Source of the DNA: Maridesulfovibrio sp.
Lineage (GTDB): Bacteria; Desulfobacterota; Desulfovibrionia; Desulfovibrionales; Desulfovibrionaceae
Length of the DNA: 64,000 bases
Assembly (NCBI RefSeq): GCF_963678865.1
Contig: NZ_OY787459.1
Location: 1,082,501 to 1,146,500 of the forward strand
Direction of reading: 5' to 3'
Positions 34,762-43,320 of the stretch are shown here, in pieces (positions within the stretch are counted from its first letter, which is position 1; each line of letters starts with the position of its first letter). A program made the position numbers and the translations under genes. The notes under the pieces were generated by a model. The model did no database searches and was not told where the DNA came from. It saw only the letters and a program-made list of their open reading frames with translations.

Positions 34762-35802
34762 TCAGCGGATTATTTTGATCAGAAAACCTTTGGAAGTCAA
34801 AGATTGAGGGAGAGAAATATTCCAGCGTTTCATCTCGGGAGAGCTGAACAACAACACCCCGTTCTTACCGATGACAGGTTGAATATTTTCAACCTTCTCC
34901 CCGGCTAAGACCTTCTTCACTATTTTAAGAGCTTCACGGCCCTGTGCGACTCCCGAGACCACATACCCGCCAATAGCCATACCTTTCCCGACTGATAAAT
35001 CCCAGAGTCCGAACACCGGAACCGGAGCATGCCGAGAAGTCCATTTAATTACATCTATACTGGAAATATGCCGTCCCTGATCATCCCGAAAGACATGGTA
35101 GGTTCCAACAAGAATACAGGAATAACCATCCTTTCGGGCATTTTTGACCATTTCTTTCCAGTCATTGAAATTTTTGACCAGCTTAATCCGGGCCCGCGCT
35201 CCGGCCACTGCAAGATTCATCTGTCCATGCAGAGACTCACGCACAAAGACCCTGGCACTCAGGCTGTCATCCATGAGCACAATATATTTTCCCGGTCCGA
35301 TTATCTCAGCCAAATAAGCTACAGAACGTTTTACAAGTGGACGCTCAAACACCCCGGTAATTTTATGGATGTTGTCCACGTATCCGCGGGCATTTCCATT
35401 TATACCCAAAAAGACAACAGGAATACCCCGGTCCACTAGGAACTGGCCGAATGTTTTAAGCGCGTAATCATCGGTTACAACAACCAGATCAGGTTTTTCC
35501 CGGTCCACAGCCGATCTGACCTCTGCAACCCGCAAATCGCAATCCTTTTTACTAAGTCTCTTATAATCAAGATAGTAAAACGAAAAATCCACTTGACCGG
35601 CAAGCCCCCGCCTCAAAACACCATTGTGCCCCTCCACCCAGTTGAAACCTTTATTGTAACTGTTAATTACCATAATCTTTTTATCCAAAGCACGGGCAGG
35701 AGCTGAGACAAAAAGCAGCATCAAAATCAGAATAAAAGACGTCAAAACCTTAGGGAACGGTAGCCCCTTACAAGTCATATATGCGGATTTAATTACATTC
35801 AT
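34762..35802 (-). CDS. Periplasmic substrate-binding protein of ABC-type (COG2984-like)
   Basis: A 346-residue secreted protein with signal peptide VLTSFILILMLLFVSAPARA. The mature part begins LDKKIMVINSYNKGFNWVEG and contains DLVVVTDDYALKTFGQFLVD and VVFLGINGNARGYVDN, typical of type-1 periplasmic-binding folds used by ABC transporters and by sensor kinases. No permease or kinase gene is next to it, so it may act alone with a remote partner. The start is uncertain: ATG at 35802 is the best fit with the signal peptide, but no strong ribosome site is present. Confidence 0.72.
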   Translation of the reverse strand: MNVIKSAYMTCKGLPFPKVLTSFILILMLLFVSAPARALDKKIMVINSYNKGFNWVEGHNGVLRRGLAGQVDFSFYYLDYKRLSKKDCDLRVAEVRSAVDREKPDLVVVTDDYALKTFGQFLVDRGIPVVFLGINGNARGYVDNIHKITGVFERPLVKRSVAYLAEIIGPGKYIVLMDDSLSARVFVRESLHGQMNLAVAGARARIKLVKNFNDWKEMVKNARKDGYSCILVGTYHVFRDDQGRHISSIDVIKWTSRHAPVPVFGLWDLSVGKGMAIGGYVVSGVAQGREALKIVKKVLAGEKVENIQPVIGKNGVLLFSSPEMKRWNISLPQSLTSKGFLIKIIR

Positions 35803-35887
35803 GAATAAATTATAGCACAGTCTTAAATTTCTGTACAACCTCATAACCATTAGAGTGTAGCCACTATCAAAGCGACACTAAAGAAAC

Positions 35888-35919
35888 AGGCGGCCCGCTT
35901 CATTTGAAACGGACCGCCT
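35888..35919 (-). terminator. Terminator after the D-amino-acid operon
   Basis: AGGCGG-C-CCG pairs with CGG-A-CCGCCT with an inner TTC/GAA; the minus-strand tail TTTCTTTA gives a weak U-run. Confidence 0.6.
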
Positions 35920-35981
35920 TTCAACTAATTAACACAGATGTAAGTCTGTTCAGGAGCGTATACTCCCCAAGCAACGCGGAT

Positions 35982-36827
35982 TTAGCAGGAGGCCTTACGG
36001 CTTTCCTCAATATAGACTTCACAAAGTCGTTTGCTGACCGGGCCGGGGGTACCGCCGTTAAGCTCAACACCGTCAACTTCAATAACCGGGGTTACAAAAG
36101 AAGTTGCTGCAGTCATAAAAGCTTCGACAGCATTCTGGGCTTCTTCAATGGTAAATGGACGTTCTTCAATTTCCATATCCATTTCGTCGGCAATGCGAAG
36201 TACGGATTTACGGGTAATACCGGGAAGGATGGAGTTGGAAAGGTTACGGGTAATAATCTTTCCTTCTTTGGTCACGATGTAGGTGTTGTTAGAAGAGCCT
36301 TCGGTAACAAAACCGTCTTCAACCATCCATGCGTCGTCCTTGCCCTGTTTTTTGGCTTCGGTCTTAACCATGGAGGCAGCCAGCAGCTGAACGGTCTTGA
36401 TGTCACGGCGTCCCCAACGGATATCAGGAACGGAAATTACGCGCAGCCCTGTTTTCTCGCCGGTCAACTTCTTGGCCTGAGTAAAAAGAACCACAGTCTG
36501 TTCCAGCCCTTTGGGCATTACGAAATCACGATCAATGGCACCACGGGTAACCTGCAGGTAAATTGCACCTTCTTCAAGGTCATTACGCTTGACCAGTTCG
36601 CGATGAATTTCAAGCAATTCTTCGGAACTCATGGGCATGTCCATGCCGATTTCACCGAGTGAACGCTCAAGACGGGCCACATGACCTTCCCATTCACAAA
36701 TTTTGCCATCCACAACAGCGGTAACTTCGTAAATTGCGTCAGCAAACAGAAAACCACGGTCGAAAACAGAAACTCTAGCCTCTTCTTCGGGCACAAAAGC
36801 GCCATTCACATAAACAGTACGACTCAT
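35982..36827 (-). CDS. dat: D-amino-acid transaminase (class IV aminotransferase)
   Basis: A PLP enzyme of 281 residues exchanging amino groups between D-amino acids and keto acids, with D-glutamate and 2-oxoglutarate the usual partners. Fold-type IV landmarks: YVNGAFVPEEEARVSVFDRG at the start, DIKTVQLLA near residue 145 (PLP lysine) and EGSSNNTYIVTKEGKI near 180. The branched-chain and D-amino-acid enzymes of class IV are similar, but the neighbourhood favours the D-amino-acid role. It is the third gene of the leftward dgcN-like/dgcA-like/dat operon. The start could also be the GTG at 36836. Confidence 0.85.
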   Translation of the reverse strand: MSRTVYVNGAFVPEEEARVSVFDRGFLFADAIYEVTAVVDGKICEWEGHVARLERSLGEIGMDMPMSSEELLEIHRELVKRNDLEEGAIYLQVTRGAIDRDFVMPKGLEQTVVLFTQAKKLTGEKTGLRVISVPDIRWGRRDIKTVQLLAASMVKTEAKKQGKDDAWMVEDGFVTEGSSNNTYIVTKEGKIITRNLSNSILPGITRKSVLRIADEMDMEIEERPFTIEEAQNAVEAFMTAATSFVTPVIEVDGVELNGGTPGPVSKRLCEVYIEESRKASC

Positions 36828-36861
36828 TTTATTCACTTAATCCAATATGAAAGTTAAATTA

Positions 36862-37830
36862 CTAGCCCCACAATTCACTTTGTGGAGGAAAAACAAATTT
36901 GTCATCGTATTCCAACGAGTGATTCCTGTCTTCGGCCAAAAGCAAAGGGCCGTCAAGGTCTACCACAGCAGCCCCACTGGCAACCAGCACAGCAGGAGCC
37001 ATGGCCAGCGAAGAACCGACCATACATCCGACCATTACCTTGTAACCTGCAGCCAAAGCTGCTTCACGCAACTTAAGGGCCTCGGTCAGACCGCCGGTCT
37101 TATCAAGCTTGATGTTAACCATATCATACTTGCCCTTCAGTGCAGGCAAAGATTCACGGTCATGGCAGGATTCATCCGCACAGACAGGCAGAACTCTTTC
37201 TATTTCCAGCAAGGCCTCATCGTCAGATGCCGGCAACGGCTGCTCAACCATCTCCACACCAAGACGAACCAAAACCGGTGCCATCTCGCGGTAGACATCA
37301 GCTGTCCACCCCTCATTGGCATCTACAATTATGCGGGAATCAGGAGCGCCTCTGCGCACAGCCTCAATACGGGCAATATCCTCAATTCCGCCACCAAGCT
37401 TTGTCTTGAGTAAAGGACGGGCTGAATTTTCCGCAGCCTGAGCTTCCATCTTTTCCGGGGTATCAAGGGAAAGAGTGTAAGCTGTAATTTCCGGGGTCGG
37501 TTTGCTGATCCCAGCCAACTGCCAAACCGGAACACCTGCTTTCTTGGCTTCGAGGTCCCATAAGGCGCAATCAACAGCATTACGTGCAGCACCGGCTTCC
37601 AGCGCGGTCTGCAGTTCCTCACGGGTCAACGGAGTTTTCAGCCCTTCAATCTGGGCCGTAACGGATTCCACAGTCTCGTTGTAGCGGGCGTAGGGAACGC
37701 ATTCCCCACGCCCGGTAAATCCGTCTTCTTCAATCTCGACCCGCAGCACAACAGCCTCGGTTCTTGAGCCGCGAGCGATAGTGAAAACCTGCGCCAGCGG
37801 GAAAACGTCTTTAGTAACCGAGATTTTCAT
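36862..37830 (-). CDS. dgcA: Enolase-superfamily epimerase/racemase (DgcA or dipeptide epimerase type)
   Basis: A 322-residue enolase-superfamily enzyme. The catalytic set of the muconate-lactonizing branch is intact: LLKTKLGG (KxK, near residue 132), IVDANEGW, VEMVEQPLP, VCADESCH and MVNIKLDKTGGL. Family members include L-Ala-D/L-Glu epimerases and DgcA, reported to racemise N-acetyl-D-glutamate in marine bacteria. Co-transcription with a DUF1611/DgcN-like gene and a D-amino-acid transaminase makes the DgcA reading likely. Its ATG overlaps the stop of the upstream gene in TAATG. Dipeptide epimerase is the main alternative. Confidence 0.8.
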   Translation of the reverse strand: MKISVTKDVFPLAQVFTIARGSRTEAVVLRVEIEEDGFTGRGECVPYARYNETVESVTAQIEGLKTPLTREELQTALEAGAARNAVDCALWDLEAKKAGVPVWQLAGISKPTPEITAYTLSLDTPEKMEAQAAENSARPLLKTKLGGGIEDIARIEAVRRGAPDSRIIVDANEGWTADVYREMAPVLVRLGVEMVEQPLPASDDEALLEIERVLPVCADESCHDRESLPALKGKYDMVNIKLDKTGGLTEALKLREAALAAGYKVMVGCMVGSSLAMAPAVLVASGAAVVDLDGPLLLAEDRNHSLEYDDKFVFPPQSELWG

Positions 37831-38825
37831 TATACCAGAGCCTCAACCAGACGGGCTGCACCCTGACGGAAAGGATCAACAGCGGGAATGCCCATCTGCT
37901 TTTCAACTTCGGCAAGATAAGCCAGAGCCTCATCTTCAGCCATATGCTGAGTATTGACGGAAACAGCAACGGCCTTGCATTCGGGATTCACAACTCTGGC
38001 AAGGGTCAGAGCGGTATCACGCAACTCTTCGAGAGTCGGCTGCTGGTAATCGGGCAGACCACGCATATGCTCGCGGGTAGGCTCGTGGCAAAGAATAAGA
38101 GCATCAGGCTGGCCACCATGAACAAGAGCCATGGTCACGCCGGAATAGGAAGCATGATAAAGGCTGCCCTGTCCTTCAATGATATCCCAATGGTCGGGAT
38201 CATTGTCCGGGGTAAGGTATTCAATAGATCCGGCCATAAAATCAGCAACAACCGCATCAAGAGGAACACCGTTGCCTTCAATGAGAATACCGGTCTGTCC
38301 GGTAGGACGAAAAGTGGACTTAAGACCCTGCTTTTTCATTTCGCGGTCAACAGCCAGAGCAGTGTACATCTTACCTACGGAGCAGTCTGTTCCTACAGCG
38401 AGACAGCGCTTACCGGTGCGCTTTTTACCACTGGCAATAGGATATTTTACAGTAGGAATACGCACATCGTGCAGTTTGCTGCCGCTCTTTTCCGCAGCTT
38501 CAACCAGTTCGGGCTGGTCACGCAGCAGGGTATGCAGTCCGGAGGCAACGTCCATACCGGCTTCAAGAGCTTCCACCAGAACAGATTTCCAGCTGTCGGA
38601 AATAATTCCGCCACGGTTTACAACACCGACAACAAGAGTTTTAACTCCTGCTTCAACAGCTTCTTTAATAGAAAGGTCTTTGATTCCGAGGTCAGCCTTG
38701 CAGCCTTCCATACGAAACTGTCCGGCAACGGCCTCCGGTCTCCAATCATATATTCCCTGAGCCATTTTTGCGCCAAGCGCATCCGGAGCATCTCCAAGAA
38801 AAAGTAAATATGGTGCTTCAAACAT
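37830..38825 (-). CDS. dgcN: DUF1611 protein, DgcN-like D-glutamate N-acetyltransferase
   Basis: A 331-residue soluble protein of the DUF1611 family. A P-loop-like motif GTDCSVGKMYTAL lies near residue 145, and RPTGQTGILIEGNGVPLDAV near 175 is also typical. DgcN proteins of this family acetylate D-glutamate to N-acetyl-D-glutamate, which DgcA then converts to the L-form for catabolism; the adjacent epimerase and D-amino-acid transaminase genes fit this. GGGGA precedes the ATG at 38825. It is the first gene of the operon, transcribed from the 640-base AT-rich region to its right. Confidence 0.8.
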   Translation of the reverse strand: MFEAPYLLFLGDAPDALGAKMAQGIYDWRPEAVAGQFRMEGCKADLGIKDLSIKEAVEAGVKTLVVGVVNRGGIISDSWKSVLVEALEAGMDVASGLHTLLRDQPELVEAAEKSGSKLHDVRIPTVKYPIASGKKRTGKRCLAVGTDCSVGKMYTALAVDREMKKQGLKSTFRPTGQTGILIEGNGVPLDAVVADFMAGSIEYLTPDNDPDHWDIIEGQGSLYHASYSGVTMALVHGGQPDALILCHEPTREHMRGLPDYQQPTLEELRDTALTLARVVNPECKAVAVSVNTQHMAEDEALAYLAEVEKQMGIPAVDPFRQGAARLVEALV

Positions 38826-39464
38826 GATTACTGTCCCCTTTGTATTTTAATTTTTTATTTGGTTTTGTGGAATTATCAATTTGCATGCCATCGGCAATTC
38901 ACAAAGAGAAAAAACACAAAATAACGGCAAGTTACCAAACACAAAACCAATTCCCCCAAAACAAGTGCACTTCAAAGGCCCACCTGAATGAATAAAATTG
39001 TATAAGGGGAGGTTTTACCAAAGATTACAATCGACAAAAACGTTATTCGTTAAATTTAATTCTATTTTTTTGCGTTTTTTTTAAATTTTATACGTTTTAC
39101 CCCCCTCCAAAACGAAGCCAACTCACACTAATTTAACATTATTGTACACTGACATGAAAAAAACTTTGTTTCATAGGGCTTTTCTGCAAAAAAGAGCAAA
39201 CCTGAACGAAGAGACCCTCAAACTAAAATAACACAGGATTAGAATTTTTTTTAAGACTAGCTGTTTTTTATCCTGATTAATTTGATTCAGTCATAGGGAT
39301 ATGATAACTTTAAAAGGGATAACCTCAGATATAGAGTAATTTGAAACATTGATATTGATAAACTTTAGCAGCGACGTATTTAATTGCAATAATACTTTCC
39401 AAATCAATTAAAATATGCTTATAAAACAATTTAATACTTAAATCTTTGTGGGATAGGAGGACAG
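38826..39464. other. Long divergent intergenic region
   Basis: About 640 bases without a credible gene, AT-rich, between the leftward dgcN-like operon and the rightward chemotaxis receptor gene. The middle holds T-runs (39065-39085) and a hexa-C patch; no RNA fold or repeat convinces me. It must hold two divergent promoters. AGGAGG lies just before the receptor ATG. Confidence 0.5.
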
Positions 39465-41720
39465 ATGAATTTAAAATCAATTAAAACCAAAATACTCTTA
39501 AGTTCAGCTTGTTGTATTGTTATTTTGGCAGCCTCAATAATTTTGTTACAGATTTGGGACCAGAACAAAACCAGTCAATTTGTCGAAAATGAAGTTAACA
39601 ATTTGATTGAAGAATCAACCCAAAAAGGACTTCTAGCTGTTGCTAAAGGAGAAGCAGGAGTAATTGGTGCAAAGCTGGAAAAGAATATCGATACTGCGAG
39701 AACTATTGCCAGTGCATTTAAATCCATACGGTTAGATGACACAACCAGACATAACATAGATATCAGAAGAGTATTTAGTAACATTCTTCTCACTACTCTC
39801 AAAGATAACCCCGAATTTCTTGGCACATACAGTGCTTGGGAACCTAATGCTATTGATGGTAATGATGAATACTACAAAGGCAAAACTGAAGACGGCTATG
39901 ACGATTCCGGACGTTTCATTTCCTACTGGAACAGAGACAAAACCGGGCACATCGCCCGGCAGGCACTGGTTGGTTATGAAGATTCAAGCCTGCATCCAAA
40001 TGGAGTACGCAAAGGCGGATGGTATTTAAATCCAAGAGAAACGGGTAAAGAAAATATTCTAGACCCATTTCCATATATCGTCCAAGGCAAACAAGAATGG
40101 CTAACAACAATGTCTGTTCCTGTTACCATAAACAATAAGTTTCTCGGGATTGGCGGTTCAGACCTTCGATTGGATTTTGTACAAAAATTATCAGAGGATG
40201 TTGCCGGGAGTTTGTATAACGGACAGGCTACAGTAAAAGTCATCAGTTATATGGGTATTATTGTGGCAGACAGTGCCAATGCCCAGAACGTAGGTAAGCC
40301 TATTACTCAAACCAAAACCGGACATGCGGAAGAAATAAAAGCCAAAGTTAAAGCAGGCGAGGCTTTTGTAGAGCTCGGACAAGATGCTGGACTAGTGCTG
40401 GCAATGTCCCCGATTCCATTAGGAAAAACAGGAACTCCTTGGGCTGTGCTTATTGAAGTACCAAGAAAAGTAGTTTTCGCTGATGCTATCAAATTAAATT
40501 CAGCTATGAGTGAAAATGCTTCTGCAAGCTTCCAGAAGGCCATTTTAGCAGGATCAGGCATTGCTGTAATGGCATGCCTTGCCTTGTGGTTTATCACCGG
40601 TGCAATAGTGGTCCCAATCAAAAAATCCGTGGAATTTGCAGAAAGTGTTGCCAATGGTGATTTTGATCAGAAGTTGGAAATCAATCAGGCTGACGAAATC
40701 GGTGTATTGGCTAACTCGCTAAAAAAGATGGTCGATAACCTCAAAAAAATGATTCTGGAAGCTGAAGAAAAGAGTAAGGCTGCAGAAGCAGAAGCTGAGC
40801 GGGCCAACGTTGCGGTTGAAGAAGCAAATATAGCTAAGGAACAGGCTGCAAGAGCTGAAAAAGAAGGTAAACTCCAGGCTGCAAGAGACCTTGAAGAAGT
40901 TGTAAACATTGTAACTTCTGCCTCAGAGCAACTTTCAGCACAAATTGAGCAATCATCTTCGAGCATCTCAGACCAATATGCTCAAATCAGTGAAGCAGCA
41001 ACCGCAATGGAAGAAATGAATGCGACCGTTTTAGAGGTTGCCCAGAATGCTTCCAGCTCAGCAGAAACAGCAAACCAGACTAAAGAAAAGGCCCAGACTG
41101 GATCGAACATTGTTACGCAAGTTCTCGCCAGCATGGAAGAAGTTCAGGCTGTCGCCAAGCAGCTCAAGGACGATGTAACAAGCTTAGGTAAAGATGCTGA
41201 AAGTATCGGTCAAGTCATGGAAGTTATCTCAGATATCGCAGACCAGACAAACCTCCTCGCCCTTAACGCTGCCATCGAAGCAGCCAGAGCAGGTGAAGCA
41301 GGCCGGGGATTCGCTGTAGTAGCTGATGAAGTTCGCAAACTCGCTGAAAAGACAATGACCGCTACTCAGGAAGTAGGCTCTGCTATCAGCAAAATCCAGC
41401 AGGGAACACAGGCAAACATAGGCCACGTTGAAACAGCAGTAACTAAAATTAATGAGACCGCAGAACTTTCAGGAGAATCCGGTCAGGCTTTGGATTCAAT
41501 CGTTTCATTTGTAGATGAAACATCTGCACAGGTTCACAGCATAGCAACTGCATCTGAAGAACAGTCAGCTACAAGTGAAGAGATCAACAAATCTCTTGCG
41601 CAAGTAGCAGAAATATCCTCTCAAACAACACAAACAATGCAGGAATCAGCAAAAGCTGTTGATGAGATGGCAAAGCAGGCACAGGTTTTACAGAACCTTA
41701 TAACTCAGATGAAAAACTAG
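39465..41720 (+). CDS. Methyl-accepting chemotaxis protein with dCache-type sensor
   Basis: A 751-residue transmembrane chemoreceptor. Transmembrane helix 1 is residues 9-28 ([19 protein letters not shown]). A periplasmic Cache-type ligand domain spans about 40-355, with [13 protein letters not shown] and [15 protein letters not shown] motifs. Transmembrane helix 2 is near 362-384, followed by HAMP (about 385-435), a coiled-coil region rich in Ala and Glu, and the signalling domain with the hairpin [20 protein letters not shown] near 590-610. Ligands of dCache domains are often amino acids or carboxylates. AGGAGG precedes the ATG. No chemotaxis kinase gene is nearby, so it is an orphan receptor. 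Confidence 0.93.
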   Translation: MNLKSIKTKILLSSACCIVILAASIILLQIWDQNKTSQFVENEVNNLIEESTQKGLLAVAKGEAGVIGAKLEKNIDTARTIASAFKSIRLDDTTRHNIDIRRVFSNILLTTLKDNPEFLGTYSAWEPNAIDGNDEYYKGKTEDGYDDSGRFISYWNRDKTGHIARQALVGYEDSSLHPNGVRKGGWYLNPRETGKENILDPFPYIVQGKQEWLTTMSVPVTINNKFLGIGGSDLRLDFVQKLSEDVAGSLYNGQATVKVISYMGIIVADSANAQNVGKPITQTKTGHAEEIKAKVKAGEAFVELGQDAGLVLAMSPIPLGKTGTPWAVLIEVPRKVVFADAIKLNSAMSENASASFQKAILAGSGIAVMACLALWFITGAIVVPIKKSVEFAESVANGDFDQKLEINQADEIGVLANSLKKMVDNLKKMILEAEEKSKAAEAEAERANVAVEEANIAKEQAARAEKEGKLQAARDLEEVVNIVTSASEQLSAQIEQSSSSISDQYAQISEAATAMEEMNATVLEVAQNASSSAETANQTKEKAQTGSNIVTQVLASMEEVQAVAKQLKDDVTSLGKDAESIGQVMEVISDIADQTNLLALNAAIEAARAGEAGRGFAVVADEVRKLAEKTMTATQEVGSAISKIQQGTQANIGHVETAVTKINETAELSGESGQALDSIVSFVDETSAQVHSIATASEEQSATSEEINKSLAQVAEISSQTTQTMQESAKAVDEMAKQAQVLQNLITQMKN

Positions 41721-41773
41721 GGATTGATGTAAACTTATTCTTAGCCACAGAACTGAGCTTAAAACAGTTATCC

Positions 41774-41815
41774 GAAGCAGTCAGTCTCAATTGAGATTGA
41801 CTGCTTCTTAATTTT
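41774..41815 (+). terminator. Terminator of the chemoreceptor gene
   Basis: GAAGCAGTCA pairs with TGACTGCTTC (41774-41807) around a self-complementary TCTCAATTGAGA centre, followed by TTAATTTT. From 41816 to the IS element at 42019 I see nothing recognisable. Confidence 0.8.
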
Positions 41816-42018
41816 GCTGATTGGGATCAACCGAACACAGGTAACATAGATACGGTACTCCACAGCAACAAAATAGACCCCCCAACAATCATAAATAATT
41901 TCGGGGTAGACGGATAAGAAGAGTCACTCAGCGTCACGCGAAAGGGTGTATAGGGGTTATACAACCCGAAAAAAGAAAAAGTAAAAGGGTGCTAGACTAT
42001 TAATTGTATTAGTTCCGA

Positions 42019-43203
42019 CTTGATCTGACATTTCCTCTTGAAACAGAAGAGGTTCTCCTTTTTGATGGGAATACTAAGGAACCATCAAAACAGGGCACCG
42101 TGCCCAAGGAGAACCACATGTCCAGTTTCAATCAAAACATCATAAAACACAAGATAGGTCTGCTGAATCTGGCGGAAGAACTCGGTAATGTTTCCAGAGC
42201 TTGCAAGCTGATGGGCTTTTCTCGGGACACCTTTTACCGGTATCATTCAGCCAAGGAAGAAGGCGGTGTGGAAGCACTTTTTGATAAGTCCCGTCGTAAA
42301 CCGAACCTGAAGAATCGGGTAGATCAGGCAATCGAAGACGCAGTTGTTGTTTACGCAACTGACTTTCCTGCTCATGGACAAACAAGAACCAGTAATGAGC
42401 TAAGAAAGTTGGGCGTTTTTGTTTCGCCTTCAGGAGTTAGATCCATTTGGCTCCGGCACAATCTCCATAATTTCAAGCTCCGGTTGACTGCGCTGGAGAA
42501 GATTTCAGCAGAGCAAGGAGTTGTACTCACCGAGGCGCAGGTTCAGGCCCTTGAGAAGAAAAAGGATGATGATTTGGCCTGCGGTGAAATCGAAACAGCC
42601 CATCCTGGCTATCTGGGTAGTCAGGACACCTTCTATGTCGGCACAATCAAAGGCGTTGGGCGGATCTATCAGCAGACTTTTGTGGACACCTATTCCAAGT
42701 GGGCAGCCGCAAAGCTCTACACAACCAAAACGCCGATCACTGCAGCCGATATGCTCAACGACAAGGTCCTTCCTTTCTTCGCAGAGCAGGAAATGGGCAT
42801 TTTACGCATGCTGACCGACAGAGGAACCGAGTATTGCGGATGCGTTGAGAAACACGATTACGAACTGTTTCTTGGCATTTGCGGCATCGAGCACACAAAG
42901 ACTAAAGCACGTCACCCGCAAACAAACGGGATTTGCGAACGCTTCCACAAAACGATTCTGGATGAATTCTACAGGGTCACATTCAGACGTAAGATCTATA
43001 CTTCACAGGAAGAATTGCAGACAGATCTTGATATCTGGATTGATGAATACAACACGCAACGATCTCATCAGGGAAAAATGTGTTGCGGTCGAACACCACT
43101 GGCAACTATGCTGGATGGAAAAGAACTCTGGAACGACAAGGTTCTGAGTTTAAACTAAACTGACAATTTCGGTCCCATCAAAAAGGCGGACTGTCAGATC
43201 AAG
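42019..43203 (+). mobile_element. IS481-family-like insertion sequence with bipartite inverted repeats
   Basis: The ends are perfect 12-bp inverted repeats, CTTGATCTGACA (42019-42030) and its complement (43192-43203). A second matching block, TTTTTGATGGGA (42059-42070) and its complement (43173-43184), lies inside. The spacer between blocks is 28 bases on the left and 7 on the right; the left spacer carries a CCTCTT/AAGAGG hairpin. No target-site duplication was recognised. The element encodes one transposase, abuts a tRNA-Lys fragment on its right, and looks intact. Confidence 0.85.
42118..43158 (+). CDS. IS481-type DDE transposase
   Basis: A 346-residue DDE transposase. The N-terminal helix-turn-helix region reads LGNVSRACKLMGFSRDTFYR. 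The catalytic core has the first Asp in VDTYSKWAAAKLY, the second in LTDRGTEYCG and the Glu in HPQTNGICERFHKTILDEF. The HPQTNG motif is typical of the IS3/IS481 group. AAGGAG lies six bases before the ATG at 42118; the GTG at 42100 contains this ribosome site, so it is not the start. The frame is uninterrupted, so the element may still be active. Confidence 0.92.
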   Translation: MSSFNQNIIKHKIGLLNLAEELGNVSRACKLMGFSRDTFYRYHSAKEEGGVEALFDKSRRKPNLKNRVDQAIEDAVVVYATDFPAHGQTRTSNELRKLGVFVSPSGVRSIWLRHNLHNFKLRLTALEKISAEQGVVLTEAQVQALEKKKDDDLACGEIETAHPGYLGSQDTFYVGTIKGVGRIYQQTFVDTYSKWAAAKLYTTKTPITAADMLNDKVLPFFAEQEMGILRMLTDRGTEYCGCVEKHDYELFLGICGIEHTKTKARHPQTNGICERFHKTILDEFYRVTFRRKIYTSQEELQTDLDIWIDEYNTQRSHQGKMCCGRTPLATMLDGKELWNDKVLSLN

Positions 43204-43244
43204 TATGAACCACTACATATTAATCTAACACCCTGTATTTACTG

Positions 43245-43307
43245 TGGTAGGCCACGAAGGACTTGAACCTTCAACCAACGGATTAAGAGTACCGGTCTAC
43301 CGAATTT
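43245..43307 (-). pseudogene. Degenerate 3' fragment of tRNA-Lys (CUU)
   Basis: Read on the minus strand it has a GGTAGA D-loop trace, an anticodon loop CTCTTAA (anticodon CUU) with a stem disturbed by an extra T (CGG-T-A), a variable region, a perfect T-arm GAAGG-TTCAAGT-CCTTC and a GTGGCCTACCA end. The 5' acceptor partner AGGCCAC and a normal D-stem are missing, so no acceptor stem can form. It is not a functional tRNA; it looks like an attachment-site remnant. Confidence 0.75.
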
Positions 43308-43320
43308 ATCCCTTCTTCAT

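Noticed and set aside
43245..43320. A functional tRNA-Lys gene
   Set aside because: The acceptor 5' strand and D-stem are absent and the anticodon stem has an extra base, so the cloverleaf cannot form.
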